This document shows positions 1 through 6,499 of a stretch of 55,471 nt of DNA, piece after piece (the first letter of the stretch is position 1; every line of letters begins with the position of its first letter). The translations under genes were made by a program, and so were the position numbers. Where the stretch lies: positions 1-55,471 of the forward strand of contig JAHKAA010000036.1 in the NCBI GenBank assembly GCA_018825965.1, read 5' to 3'. Source of the DNA: Gammaproteobacteria bacterium. GTDB lineage: Bacteria > Pseudomonadota > Gammaproteobacteria > Enterobacterales > Alteromonadaceae. Under the pieces are notes generated by a model that worked only from the letters and a program-made list of their open reading frames with translations, made no database searches and was not told where the DNA came from.

Positions 1-2
1 AT

Positions 3-89
3 CACTCTCACATCTTACAAATTAAAGGAGAAAGCTATCGGATCAAAGAAAAGAAACAAGCCGGATTAATGGATAAACCCAAGGAGTAG
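3..89 (+). CDS. istB: IstB-like ATP-binding protein of IS21 family, C-terminal fragment
   Basis: Twenty-eight codons ending at TAG 87-89 are visible. They include the segment HILQIKGESYRIKEKKQAGL, which matches how I know IS21 IstB helper ATPases to end (a hydrophobic strand, then G-[DE]-SYR-[LI] and a basic tail). IstB assists the IstA transposase by assembling on target DNA. Its AAA core lies upstream of the window, so whether the gene is intact cannot be judged. The call is supported by the terminal repeats immediately downstream. Confidence 0.7.
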   Translation, partial: HSHILQIKGESYRIKEKKQAGLMDKPKE

Positions 90-134
90 TGGATCACTTT
101 TAGATTGTTGCTGTGGATCACTTTTAGACTGTTG
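89..134 (+). repeat. IS21-type tandem terminal repeats (2 x 22 bp)
   Basis: Copies at 89-110 and 113-134 differ at one position (GATTG versus GACTG), with a period of 24 bp. Both start GTGGATCACTTTTAGA. They lie between the istB stop and the TTGACA terminus and are probably transposase (IstA) binding sites. Confidence 0.75.
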
Positions 135-149
135 TTGACACCGATGTTC

Positions 150-170
150 AAAATCGTTCCATACGATTTT
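150..170. repeat. Palindrome AAAATCGT-5-ACGATTTT in the glmU leader
   Basis: An 8-bp perfect inverted repeat (150-157 and 163-170) lies around the loop TCCAT. Nearly the same hairpin occurs twice at 9215-9237 and 9290-9312 with loop TCCAG and 9-bp arms, so it is a dispersed repeat of this genome. It starts ten bases after the IS end. Confidence 0.7.
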
Positions 171-250
171 GTATTTCCGTCGTATTCAGATAACAAATTT
201 GAATGCCTTTGAGGTAAAATCGCAGCATTGTAATAAAAGGATTGGCTGAT

Positions 251-1615
251 ATGGCTTTAAACGTTGTGATCCTGGCTGCTGGTAAAGGCACAAGGATGAA
301 ATCAGATTTACCTAAAGTGCTGCACAAAGTCGCAGAGCGCCCTATGGTGCAGCATGTGATCGACACTGCCCGTTCTTTAGGCGCAGAGTCTATTAATCTG
401 GTGTATGGCTATGGTGCTGAGCAACTGAAATCTGCCTTGGGTGAACAGGATTTACACTGGGTATTACAAGCTGAACAATTAGGGACTGGCCACGCTGTAC
501 AGCAGGCCGTGCCTCATATCGCTGATAATGACACTGTGCTGGTGCTGTACGGTGATGTGCCTTTAACCCGCAAAGAAACTTTGGAGCAACTGTTGGCTGC
601 AAAATCAGCCGATGGTTTAGCTGTGCTGACTGTGCATCTGGCAAACCCTATGGGTTATGGCCGAATGGTGCGTGAAAACGGCAAAGTGGTGGGTATTATT
701 GAACAAAAAGATGCCAACGCCGAACAGCTGAAAATTACCGAAATAAACAGCGGTATTATGGCTGTACCAGGTAAACAGCTGAAAAAGTGGCTAAGCCAGT
801 TACAGAACAATAATGCTCAGGGCGAATTTTACCTGACTGATATTATCGCTATGGCGCATAAAGAAGGGGTGGACATCACCACAGCTCATCCTGCCACAGC
901 TATAGAAACTGAAGGCGCTAATAACAGAGTGCAACTGGCTCAGTTAGAACGGGCTTATCAGGCGCGTAAAGCGGAAGAACTGATGTTAAACGGCGCTAAC
1001 CTGCGTGACCCTGCCCGTATAGATATAAGGGGAGATGTCACAGTGGGCAACGACGTGATGATCGACATCAACGTGATTTTCGAAGGCAAAGTAGTGCTTG
1101 GCAACGGCGTAGTGATTGGTCCTAACTGTGTGATTAAAGATGCAGTGATAGGTGCTAACAGCGAAATCAAAGCCAACAGCATGATTGAAAAATCCACTGT
1201 TGGAGTCGGCTGCTCTGTGGGCCCTTATGCCCGTATCCGTCCGGATTCCGTCTTAGCGGATGATAGCCATGTAGGTAACTTTGTTGAGCTGAAAAAAACG
1301 ACTTTAGGTGTGGGTTCTAAAGCCAACCATTTAACTTATTTAGGCGATGCAGTAATAGGCAGTAAAGTAAACGTCGGTGCCGGTACCATCACCTGCAACT
1401 ACGATGGCGCCAATAAGTTTGTCACTACTATTGAAGACGGTGTTTTTGTTGGCTCCAACAGCTCTTTAGTGGCTCCTGTGACTTTAGGCCAAAACTCTAC
1501 TGTAGGGGCTGGCTCTGTAGTAACAAGCAGTGTAGCTGCCGATGAACTGGTGGTAGCCCGCTCTAAACAGCGGCATATCAGCGGCTGGAAAAGACCGGTG
1601 AAGATTAAGAAATAA
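251..1615 (+). CDS. glmU: Bifunctional UDP-N-acetylglucosamine pyrophosphorylase / glucosamine-1-phosphate N-acetyltransferase
   Basis: GlmU acetylates glucosamine-1-phosphate and then uridylylates it to UDP-GlcNAc, the cytoplasmic precursor of peptidoglycan and lipopolysaccharide. The N-terminal half has the nucleotidyltransferase signature LAAGKGTRM (about residues 8-16). The C-terminal half is a left-handed beta-helix of hexapeptide repeats ending in the acetyltransferase region ([26 protein letters not shown]). At 454 residues it matches the usual ~456. I chose ATG 251 because AAAGGA at 235-240 is correctly spaced for it. A TTG at 242 lies almost on top of that ribosome site. It works in the same pathway as glmS at 11114, which here is separate. 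The gene is followed by its own terminator, so it is probably monocistronic. Confidence 0.97.
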   Translation: MALNVVILAAGKGTRMKSDLPKVLHKVAERPMVQHVIDTARSLGAESINLVYGYGAEQLKSALGEQDLHWVLQAEQLGTGHAVQQAVPHIADNDTVLVLYGDVPLTRKETLEQLLAAKSADGLAVLTVHLANPMGYGRMVRENGKVVGIIEQKDANAEQLKITEINSGIMAVPGKQLKKWLSQLQNNNAQGEFYLTDIIAMAHKEGVDITTAHPATAIETEGANNRVQLAQLERAYQARKAEELMLNGANLRDPARIDIRGDVTVGNDVMIDINVIFEGKVVLGNGVVIGPNCVIKDAVIGANSEIKANSMIEKSTVGVGCSVGPYARIRPDSVLADDSHVGNFVELKKTTLGVGSKANHLTYLGDAVIGSKVNVGAGTITCNYDGANKFVTTIEDGVFVGSNSSLVAPVTLGQNSTVGAGSVVTSSVAADELVVARSKQRHISGWKRPVKIKK

Positions 1616-1632
1616 TGATTGGCTGAACACAA

Positions 1633-1667
1633 ACAAAACCCGTCTTTGTTGACGGGTTTTGTTTTTT
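1633..1667 (+). terminator. Rho-independent terminator of glmU
   Basis: A 12-bp perfect stem (1633-1644 with 1651-1662, core AAAACCCGTC/GACGGGTTTT) has a six-base loop and runs into a T tract ending at 1667. It begins 18 bp after the glmU stop. Confidence 0.9.
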
Positions 1668-1686
1668 ATACTTTCGGTTTCGCGGC

Positions 1687-2127
1687 TCAACTGATGATTT
1701 GAATATCAGGGCAATGCTGCTGAAAAAAGGCTTTTACTGCAGGCAACTCTTTAGCCGGAAAACTGAATTTTAGTTTGCCGTACATAGTGTAAGGGAAATC
1801 AATAAAGGCTTTGGTGTCATCCAGTTGATCAATGGCCACCTTATTAACATTAGCCAGCGTCAGCTGATGTTGTTTCACGTGAAGCATTTCGCCCTCCAAC
1901 CGCAACTGGCTTAACGGATCGTCGAAATATTCCGGGAATAGCTGATGAGTATGGTTTTTATTGGTGAAAGGCAGGACGGCAAGCAAGAGTGAATAAATGA
2001 GCGGTGTAAACAAGAGTAGATCTTTTTCAGCGTAAAAAAAATACACCAACAGTAGCAGGCTTGCACTCCAGCTTAAACAGGCCCAGCGTTTCGCCTTTGT
2101 ATCGGCCATGATTTCTTTAAATGTCAT
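1687..2127 (-). CDS. Hypothetical membrane protein with cytoplasmic C-terminal domain
   Basis: This is a 146-residue protein that I do not recognise. Residues about 17-32 and 38-54 form two close hydrophobic segments (a hairpin anchor). They are followed by a soluble domain of about 90 residues rich in beta-type sequence, ending FPAKELPAVKAFFQQHCPD. This layout resembles small bacterial proteins with a two-helix anchor and a PH-like domain (YcxB-like), but that is only shape. AAAGGA lies directly against the first ATG (2127), so the second Met at residue 7 is an equally good start. It converges on glmU, whose terminator separates them. Confidence 0.6.
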   Translation of the reverse strand: MTFKEIMADTKAKRWACLSWSASLLLLVYFFYAEKDLLLFTPLIYSLLLAVLPFTNKNHTHQLFPEYFDDPLSQLRLEGEMLHVKQHQLTLANVNKVAIDQLDDTKAFIDFPYTMYGKLKFSFPAKELPAVKAFFQQHCPDIQIIS

Positions 2128-2209
2128 CCTTTGCTCTCGTCTCTCTCATCCGGTCATAAGGATAATAAAACAGCACAAAAGCAGGTCAAGCCACATCATT
2201 AATAAAAAG

Positions 2210-2395
2210 TTAAAACAATATCGCCAGCCAGCTCATTGGCAATAATAACTCCGGAGCTACAAAAGGTTGCTGCTGTAAATTAAAACTCAGCCACTCTAAT
2301 GTTGAGTCAAAAGCCAGCAGGATCAGCACCAGCACAATAAAAGCGCTAAGCAGCTGCCGCAGGCCTGGTAATTGAATTGAGTCTTGTGTATTCAT
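2210..2395 (-). CDS. Small hypothetical membrane protein (61 aa)
   Basis: This short gene has a good ribosome site (GGGAGAG about 5 bases before the ATG), which is the main reason to accept it. The protein has one strong transmembrane segment (residues about 15-31, LSAFIVLVLILLAFDST), an amphipathic middle, and a second hydrophobic stretch at the C-terminus (LLLPMSWLAILF). I recognise no family. It is co-directional with the membrane protein downstream (82-bp gap), so the two may be co-transcribed. Confidence 0.5.
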   Translation of the reverse strand: MNTQDSIQLPGLRQLLSAFIVLVLILLAFDSTLEWLSFNLQQQPFVAPELLLPMSWLAILF

Positions 2396-2529
2396 CGCCG
2401 CTCTCCCTGAAGTTCTGATACTAAGTCGGGTCTAGTTGCGAAATAGTTGGAAGCAATACGAAATAAATCAGCAAAGGTTCATTCAAACTTGCTAAAGTTC
2501 GCGCCAAACTGCCTTCTTAGGACAATAAA

Positions 2530-3102
2530 ATGATCACCAAACACAAAATTCTGGGGCTTGGCTTACTGCTATTGGCCTCTTGTACTCAGCTGAATCATTT
2601 AGATATTTTCAGCCTGAAACAGCAGGAATTGCAGCGCTTATTGCTAAACCAATTAGAGCAACAGCAAGGCAAAGGCAAAATGTTAGGTTTACCTTTGACT
2701 CTGACAGTGCAGCAACTTGAGCTGCAACTGGCACCAGACAATAAACAACAGGTAGAACTCAAACTGACTTTAGGGGCCGAAGTGGATGCGTTATTTAAAC
2801 CTCTGCATACGGATCTGAAGCTGCACTTGTCGGCTTTGCCTTATTTTGACGACGAACGAAATGCAATTTATCTGAAAAACCTGACTATTCTGGATTCCAG
2901 CGTCGGCAGTGGCAGCTCGCAACTCAAACTGGCCCCTTTGAGTAACGAAGCCAAAACTATTCTGACGCAAGTGTTGAACCGCCAGCCTGTTTATAAACTC
3001 GATTGCAACAAAGTGACAGAAAAAATCTTATGTGGCATGCCTTTAACTTTAGTCTTGCAACCGGGCGTGCTGCTGTTAAAGCCTGATTATTCAGCCCGGT
3101 AA
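2530..3102 (+). CDS. DUF1439 (YceB-like) outer-membrane-type lipoprotein
   Basis: The 190-residue protein has an N-terminal signal ending in a lipobox (LLASC, Cys about 18), so it should be lipidated and held at the envelope. The body follows the DUF1439/YceB pattern: a 'LxITxxE'-type helix start, GLPLTLTVQQLELQLAP, and the hallmark run LPYFDDERNAIYLKNLTILDS, close to the corresponding LPxFDxExGAIxLKxxxVxD of E. coli YceB. YceB-like proteins have no established biochemical role, and their fold is that of lipid-binding SMP/BPI-type proteins. ATG 2530 is preceded by AGGA at suitable distance. A terminator follows, so it is monocistronic. Confidence 0.8.
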   Translation: MITKHKILGLGLLLLASCTQLNHLDIFSLKQQELQRLLLNQLEQQQGKGKMLGLPLTLTVQQLELQLAPDNKQQVELKLTLGAEVDALFKPLHTDLKLHLSALPYFDDERNAIYLKNLTILDSSVGSGSSQLKLAPLSNEAKTILTQVLNRQPVYKLDCNKVTEKILCGMPLTLVLQPGVLLLKPDYSAR

Positions 3103-3118
3103 TTACTATTTTGCCAGC

Positions 3119-3143
3119 AAGGCCCTCAATTGAAGGGCCTTTT
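3119..3143 (+). terminator. Rho-independent terminator
   Basis: An 8-bp stem AAGGCCCT/AGGGCCTT (3119-3126 with 3134-3141) with a seven-base loop and a short T run closes the DUF1439 gene. Confidence 0.8.
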
Positions 3144-3177
3144 AGCTTGTTCAATCTAAAGATGAAATGATCTAGTT

Positions 3178-3238
3178 GCAAACGATTCTCATTTGATCTA
3201 AAGTGGCGCCCAATAATTAAATGAGATCTATTCTCATT
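3178..3238 (+). promoter_or_regulatory. Two candidate Fur boxes upstream of locus 1
   Basis: The stronger site, AATGAGATCTATTCTCATT (3220-3238), is a perfect 7-bp inverted repeat around five bases and ends 14 bp before the DUF4198 start. A second, looser match (3178-3196, core GATTCTCATTT) lies 40 bp upstream. Both match the NAT-type Fur consensus in their central bases. Tandem sites over a promoter would make the operon iron-repressed. The Fur assignment is inference from sequence. Confidence 0.7.
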
Positions 3239-3252
3239 AACTGGAGCGCCTT

Positions 3253-4041
3253 ATGTGTACACTCAAACCCCTGCTTTGTTCTGCCTCTTTGTTGTTGGCT
3301 TTTACCGCTTCTGCTCACACTCCTTATCTGGCACCAGCCAGTTTTGAACCTTTGGGTGGCTGGGTCACGTTGGATGCAGCCTTTGCAGAGAAGTTTTTTG
3401 TGCCTGAAGTTCGTTTTGATCAAAGTGAATTTAAAGTGCTACAACCAGACGGCCAGGCTGTGGAACCCAAAGAGCTGTTTTTAGGCAAAACCCGCACTGC
3501 AGTGGCTCATCAGTTGGAGCAGGACGGTACCTACAAATTCAGCACGGGACAGCGTTATGGCGCCGTATTTCGTAGCTGGCAGCAGGATGGTAAAACCCAT
3601 CACAGCAGAGATCCAAAAGAACCAATTCCTGCTGGTGCTAAGTTAATGGCACATTTTCAGTCTGTCACGCTAGCTGAAACTTATGTCAGTAAAGGTGCGC
3701 CAAGCCAAACCGCATTAAAGCCAACCAATCAGGGACTGGAGCTGGTGTTCCAAAGTCATCCAAACGACTTGTATATCCAAAGCCCAATCAAAGCCACTGT
3801 GCTTTATAACGGCAAAGCTTTGGCTGAACAAAAAGTGCAGCTGTATCCGGCTGATTCGCCAGAGGCTGAAACCAAAGCCTCAAAAGAACTCATCACAGAC
3901 CAACAAGGCCAGCTGAATTTTGAGCTGGATAAAACCGGTACTTATTTGCTGCTGACCCGTTTTCGTACCGATGCACCAGCTGGTGCCAAAGCCCCAACTT
4001 ACAGTTACAGCTATAGCGCTGTAGTTGAAGTCACTGAATAA
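3253..4041 (+). CDS. DUF4198 periplasmic protein, Fur-controlled (locus 1)
   Basis: A 262-residue exported protein. The signal peptide (residues 1-21) ends in ASA, so the predicted mature chain starts with His22 (HTPYLAP). The rest is two beta-rich domains: an N-terminal one typical of DUF4198, and a C-terminal Ig-like one with the late motif TDQQGQLNFELDKTGTYLL. DUF4198 occurs in periplasmic proteins near metal transport, and a role in metal handling is plausible but not shown. GGAG sits 6-7 bases before ATG 3253. It is first in an operon with the EF-hand gene (9-bp gap) and the DUF2271 fusion, under the Fur boxes just upstream. A paralogue lies at 50442-51245 in the second iron locus. Confidence 0.82.
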   Translation: MCTLKPLLCSASLLLAFTASAHTPYLAPASFEPLGGWVTLDAAFAEKFFVPEVRFDQSEFKVLQPDGQAVEPKELFLGKTRTAVAHQLEQDGTYKFSTGQRYGAVFRSWQQDGKTHHSRDPKEPIPAGAKLMAHFQSVTLAETYVSKGAPSQTALKPTNQGLELVFQSHPNDLYIQSPIKATVLYNGKALAEQKVQLYPADSPEAETKASKELITDQQGQLNFELDKTGTYLLLTRFRTDAPAGAKAPTYSYSYSAVVEVTE

Positions 4042-4050
4042 CAGGAGTTT

Positions 4051-4962
4051 ATGATGCAACGCAGAAGCACAGCCCTCACTTTATTTTTAGCCATCACCAG
4101 CTGTTATTTAGCTGCTGATGAAAAAGCGCCAAAAAAACCAGCTCACCAGCCAACAGCACAAGGCAAAGCCAGTTTTATTAAAGACTATGATCTGAACAAA
4201 GACGGCATTGTCAGTCAGGCCGAATTTGAGCAGGTACGGCAGCAACGTTACAGCGCCATGGATGAAAATCAGGATGGCCAGGTGTTGGTGGACGAATACG
4301 TCAATGAATACGCAGGACGTCTGGATAAAAAACTCGATGCTGAACGCACAGGCCAAATCAAACAAACACTGGTGCGTATTGAAGCTTTGGATACAAACAA
4401 AAGCAAAACCATAGGTAAAGATGAATACCATGCTTCTGGTGATAAAGCTTTTGCCTATATCGACACCAATAAAGATGGTGTCATCAGCAAAGCCGATCCG
4501 CTGCCAGAGCGCGAGCGTAAACCCGATGCCAAACAACCAGTGCGTGCCCGTCCGGCTTTAGTGATGCCAACCACCCATAGTGTGGCTGGTATGCTTGCTA
4601 TGTATGACCAGAATGGCGACGGTCAGGTCGACAAAACAGAGTATCAAGCGCAACGTGATGCCGCTTTTTCCCGCACCGATCTGGATAAAAATGGTGAGCT
4701 GAGCAGCGATGAATACCTGAATGAGTTTGTTGATCGTCTGGATCGTCAGATTGCCAAAACCCGCACAGCCCAGTTAAAGCAGGCTGCAGTGCGTTTTAAA
4801 GCTTTGGATAAAGACAATAACCAGTACATCAGTGCCGCTGAGTTTCATGCCTCAGGCGAGCGTATGTTCAAAGGCTGGGACACAGATCAAAACCAGCAAG
4901 TGACTATGGCTGAAACATTGCCTGTGATCCATAACGAAAAAACTAAAGGTACTGCTGAGTAA
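4051..4962 (+). CDS. Exported EF-hand protein with eight calcium-binding-type loops
   Basis: A 303-residue protein with an N-terminal signal (cleavage near residue 22) and eight EF-hand loops in two sets of four: DLNKDGIVSQAE, DENQDGQVLVDE, DTNKSKTIGKDE, DTNKDGVISKAD, then DQNGDGQVDKTE, DLDKNGELSSDE, DKDNNQYISAAE and DTDQNQQVTMAE. The two halves are an internal duplication separated by a Pro/Arg-rich linker. Several loops keep the D-x-[DN]-x-[DG] and terminal E/D ligands. The third and the last two are weaker. It probably binds Ca2+ or another divalent ion in the periplasm. AGGAG precedes ATG 4051. The stop overlaps the next start (TAATG), so it is translationally coupled to the DUF2271 fusion. 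Confidence 0.85.
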   Translation: MMQRRSTALTLFLAITSCYLAADEKAPKKPAHQPTAQGKASFIKDYDLNKDGIVSQAEFEQVRQQRYSAMDENQDGQVLVDEYVNEYAGRLDKKLDAERTGQIKQTLVRIEALDTNKSKTIGKDEYHASGDKAFAYIDTNKDGVISKADPLPERERKPDAKQPVRARPALVMPTTHSVAGMLAMYDQNGDGQVDKTEYQAQRDAAFSRTDLDKNGELSSDEYLNEFVDRLDRQIAKTRTAQLKQAAVRFKALDKDNNQYISAAEFHASGERMFKGWDTDQNQQVTMAETLPVIHNEKTKGTAE

Positions 4963-6287
4963 TGAAAGCTTTTGTCTGGCCATTGACGCTGTTATCGCTT
5001 TGTCCTGCGCTGGTGTTGGCTGACACTGTCAGCTATCAGCAGACTAGTGCAGGGCTGCAGCTGAAACTGCAACTGGAAGGTGTCAGCCAAAAGGACTGGC
5101 AGGCCAGACTACCTGAATTTCAACACTGGTTATCTGCGGCTAAAGCTACAGATCCAGAGTTGATTCAGCTGTGTGAATTATGGCGCGCTCAAAGCCAGCA
5201 GAGTTATAGCTGCCGTTTAGGTGCTATAGCGCAGCAATGGCAACAAGCTGCAAAAAATCAAGCGTTACCAGACAGAGTAGAGCTACGTCGTCAAACCAGA
5301 GCTATAGAACAGTTGGATTTGTCTGAAGCTAATTACAACGCGGTGACATGGCAACTGGACGGCTTAGCCAATGCCCGCTTGCTGGATGATGTCGCTACGC
5401 TGCTAAAAAGCTGGTTCCCGCAATTAAAGCAGATGGATTTAGAATCAGGTGTCAGCCGCCTGTTATGGTCTGATGCACTCAGCACAGAGCTTAGTCTGGG
5501 CACTGAACAACCCTTATTACAGCAACTGCAACTGAGTTCTATAGCTTTAGCTCAGACCGAAACAGCTGACACCAGCATGGGTTACAAAGTGTCGTACCGG
5601 ACCTTTAGCCCTTTGTTAAAACCATCGGAAGGCTGGCCTGTAGAATATGGCCCAACGGCTACAGTGCTGGCTAAAGATGCAGTCACAGCTTATTTGCTGG
5701 CGCAAAGTCTGGCGGTGTTGGATCTGAAGCAAGGCCAACAGCTTACGGAGCAACAAGGCGCAGCAGCTTTACTCAAAACGGATTCGGCCAACTGGTATGC
5801 GACTGAGTCCTGGTACAACTATCTGGCCGATAAAAGCCAAAGTTCACAGCAGTTACAGATTAGTTATCAACTGCCTAAATTTAATGACGGTAATTACAAA
5901 AGACCTTATGTTTCGGTATGGCTGACCGATCAGCAGAAAAAACCTGTGCGCCAATTGAGTCTGGTCGGGCTGCAAAGCCGCTGGTATCAGGAGTTGAGTC
6001 ACTGGTGGCGTCGGCTTGGCCGGAAAAACCCGGAGCAAATTGATCAGATTGCCGGGGCAACCCAAAAACCCGGTACTTATCAGCTGCAGTGGGATGGCCG
6101 TGATCAGCAGGGTGCTGTAATGCCCTGGGGCCAATACCAGCTGCATCTGGAAGTGGCGCGTGAACATGGTGGCCATGAACATTTAACTTTGCCGCTGAAC
6201 TGGCAAGCTGATCTGAAGCCTGCAGAGCTACAAGGTGAAGCTGAACTGGGGCTGGTGCGTCTGCAACTGCAGAGTAAAGACGGCTAA
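4962..6287 (+). CDS. Degenerate ApbE-like domain fused to DUF2271, exported
   Basis: A 441-residue protein with a signal peptide (cleavage after VLA, about residue 20). Residues about 65-275 follow the layout of ApbE (FAD:protein FMN transferase): SCRLGAIAQQWQQA resembles its 'FDPTxGPLxxLW' region, LDGLANARLLDDVATLLK its 'LGGIAKGYAVDRAAELL' helix, and TATVLAKDAVTAYLLAQSLAVLD its 'SVTVxxxDAxxADALATALFVLG' end. The catalytic Lys of the KG motif is Asn here and the 'HIxDPxTG' motif is lost, so this part is probably not a working transferase. Residues about 300-415 are DUF2271 (KRPYVSVWL, WWRRLGR, WDGRDQQG), with DQIAGAT at 361-367 resembling an ApbE target motif. It ends 212 bp before the TonB receptor, with a terminator between. 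The ApbE relationship is my own motif reading. Confidence 0.75.
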   Translation: MKAFVWPLTLLSLCPALVLADTVSYQQTSAGLQLKLQLEGVSQKDWQARLPEFQHWLSAAKATDPELIQLCELWRAQSQQSYSCRLGAIAQQWQQAAKNQALPDRVELRRQTRAIEQLDLSEANYNAVTWQLDGLANARLLDDVATLLKSWFPQLKQMDLESGVSRLLWSDALSTELSLGTEQPLLQQLQLSSIALAQTETADTSMGYKVSYRTFSPLLKPSEGWPVEYGPTATVLAKDAVTAYLLAQSLAVLDLKQGQQLTEQQGAAALLKTDSANWYATESWYNYLADKSQSSQQLQISYQLPKFNDGNYKRPYVSVWLTDQQKKPVRQLSLVGLQSRWYQELSHWWRRLGRKNPEQIDQIAGATQKPGTYQLQWDGRDQQGAVMPWGQYQLHLEVAREHGGHEHLTLPLNWQADLKPAELQGEAELGLVRLQLQSKDG

Positions 6288-6335
6288 GTTTTTAGTTTCA
6301 AATTCCTGTTGAGTTGCCTGCCAACTCCTGTTGTT

Positions 6336-6365
6336 CTCCCTGTTCTCTGGATAGGGAGCTTTTTG
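6336..6365 (+). terminator. Probable rho-independent terminator
   Basis: CTCCCT (6336-6341) pairs with AGGGAG (6353-6358) and is followed by C and a run of five T. It separates the DUF4198-EF-DUF2271 operon from the TonB receptor, which has its own Fur box. Confidence 0.6.
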
Positions 6366-6419
6366 TGTTTAAAAACTATAACACATTGAAATATATAAAA
6401 ATAAATTGAGCTTTGTTAT

Positions 6420-6442
6420 TGAGAATGGTTCTCATTTGATCT
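6420..6442 (+). promoter_or_regulatory. Fur box upstream of the haem-type TonB receptor
   Basis: TGAGAATGGTTCTCATTTGA is a TGAGAA-3-TTCTCA palindrome (6420-6425 with 6429-6434) with the T-rich extension seen at the other Fur sites of the window. It lies 66-80 bp before the receptor start. Confidence 0.75.
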
Positions 6443-6499
6443 AGCATAACGCCATCTTGTGGACTCACCACAACTGTTTAGCTCGTCAAGGAGAGCGTT

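Larger units (their letters stand above)
1..140 (+). mobile_element. Right end of an IS21-family insertion sequence (partial)
   Basis: The window opens inside an element. An open frame from base 3 resembles the C-terminus of IstB. It is followed by two copies of a 22-bp terminal repeat (89-110 and 113-134) and then TTGACA at 135-140. Read inward, the end begins TGTCAACAACAG and holds two blocks containing AAAGTGATCCAC, which is how IS21-family ends are organised (TG-starting ends with multiple terminal repeats). The exact boundary at 140 is inferred from the repeat. The left end and the target duplication lie outside the window. Confidence 0.75.

Noticed and set aside
242..250. TTG start for glmU giving three extra residues
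   Set aside because: The ribosome site AAAGGA ends one base before it, and ATG 251 has correct spacing and the family N-terminus.
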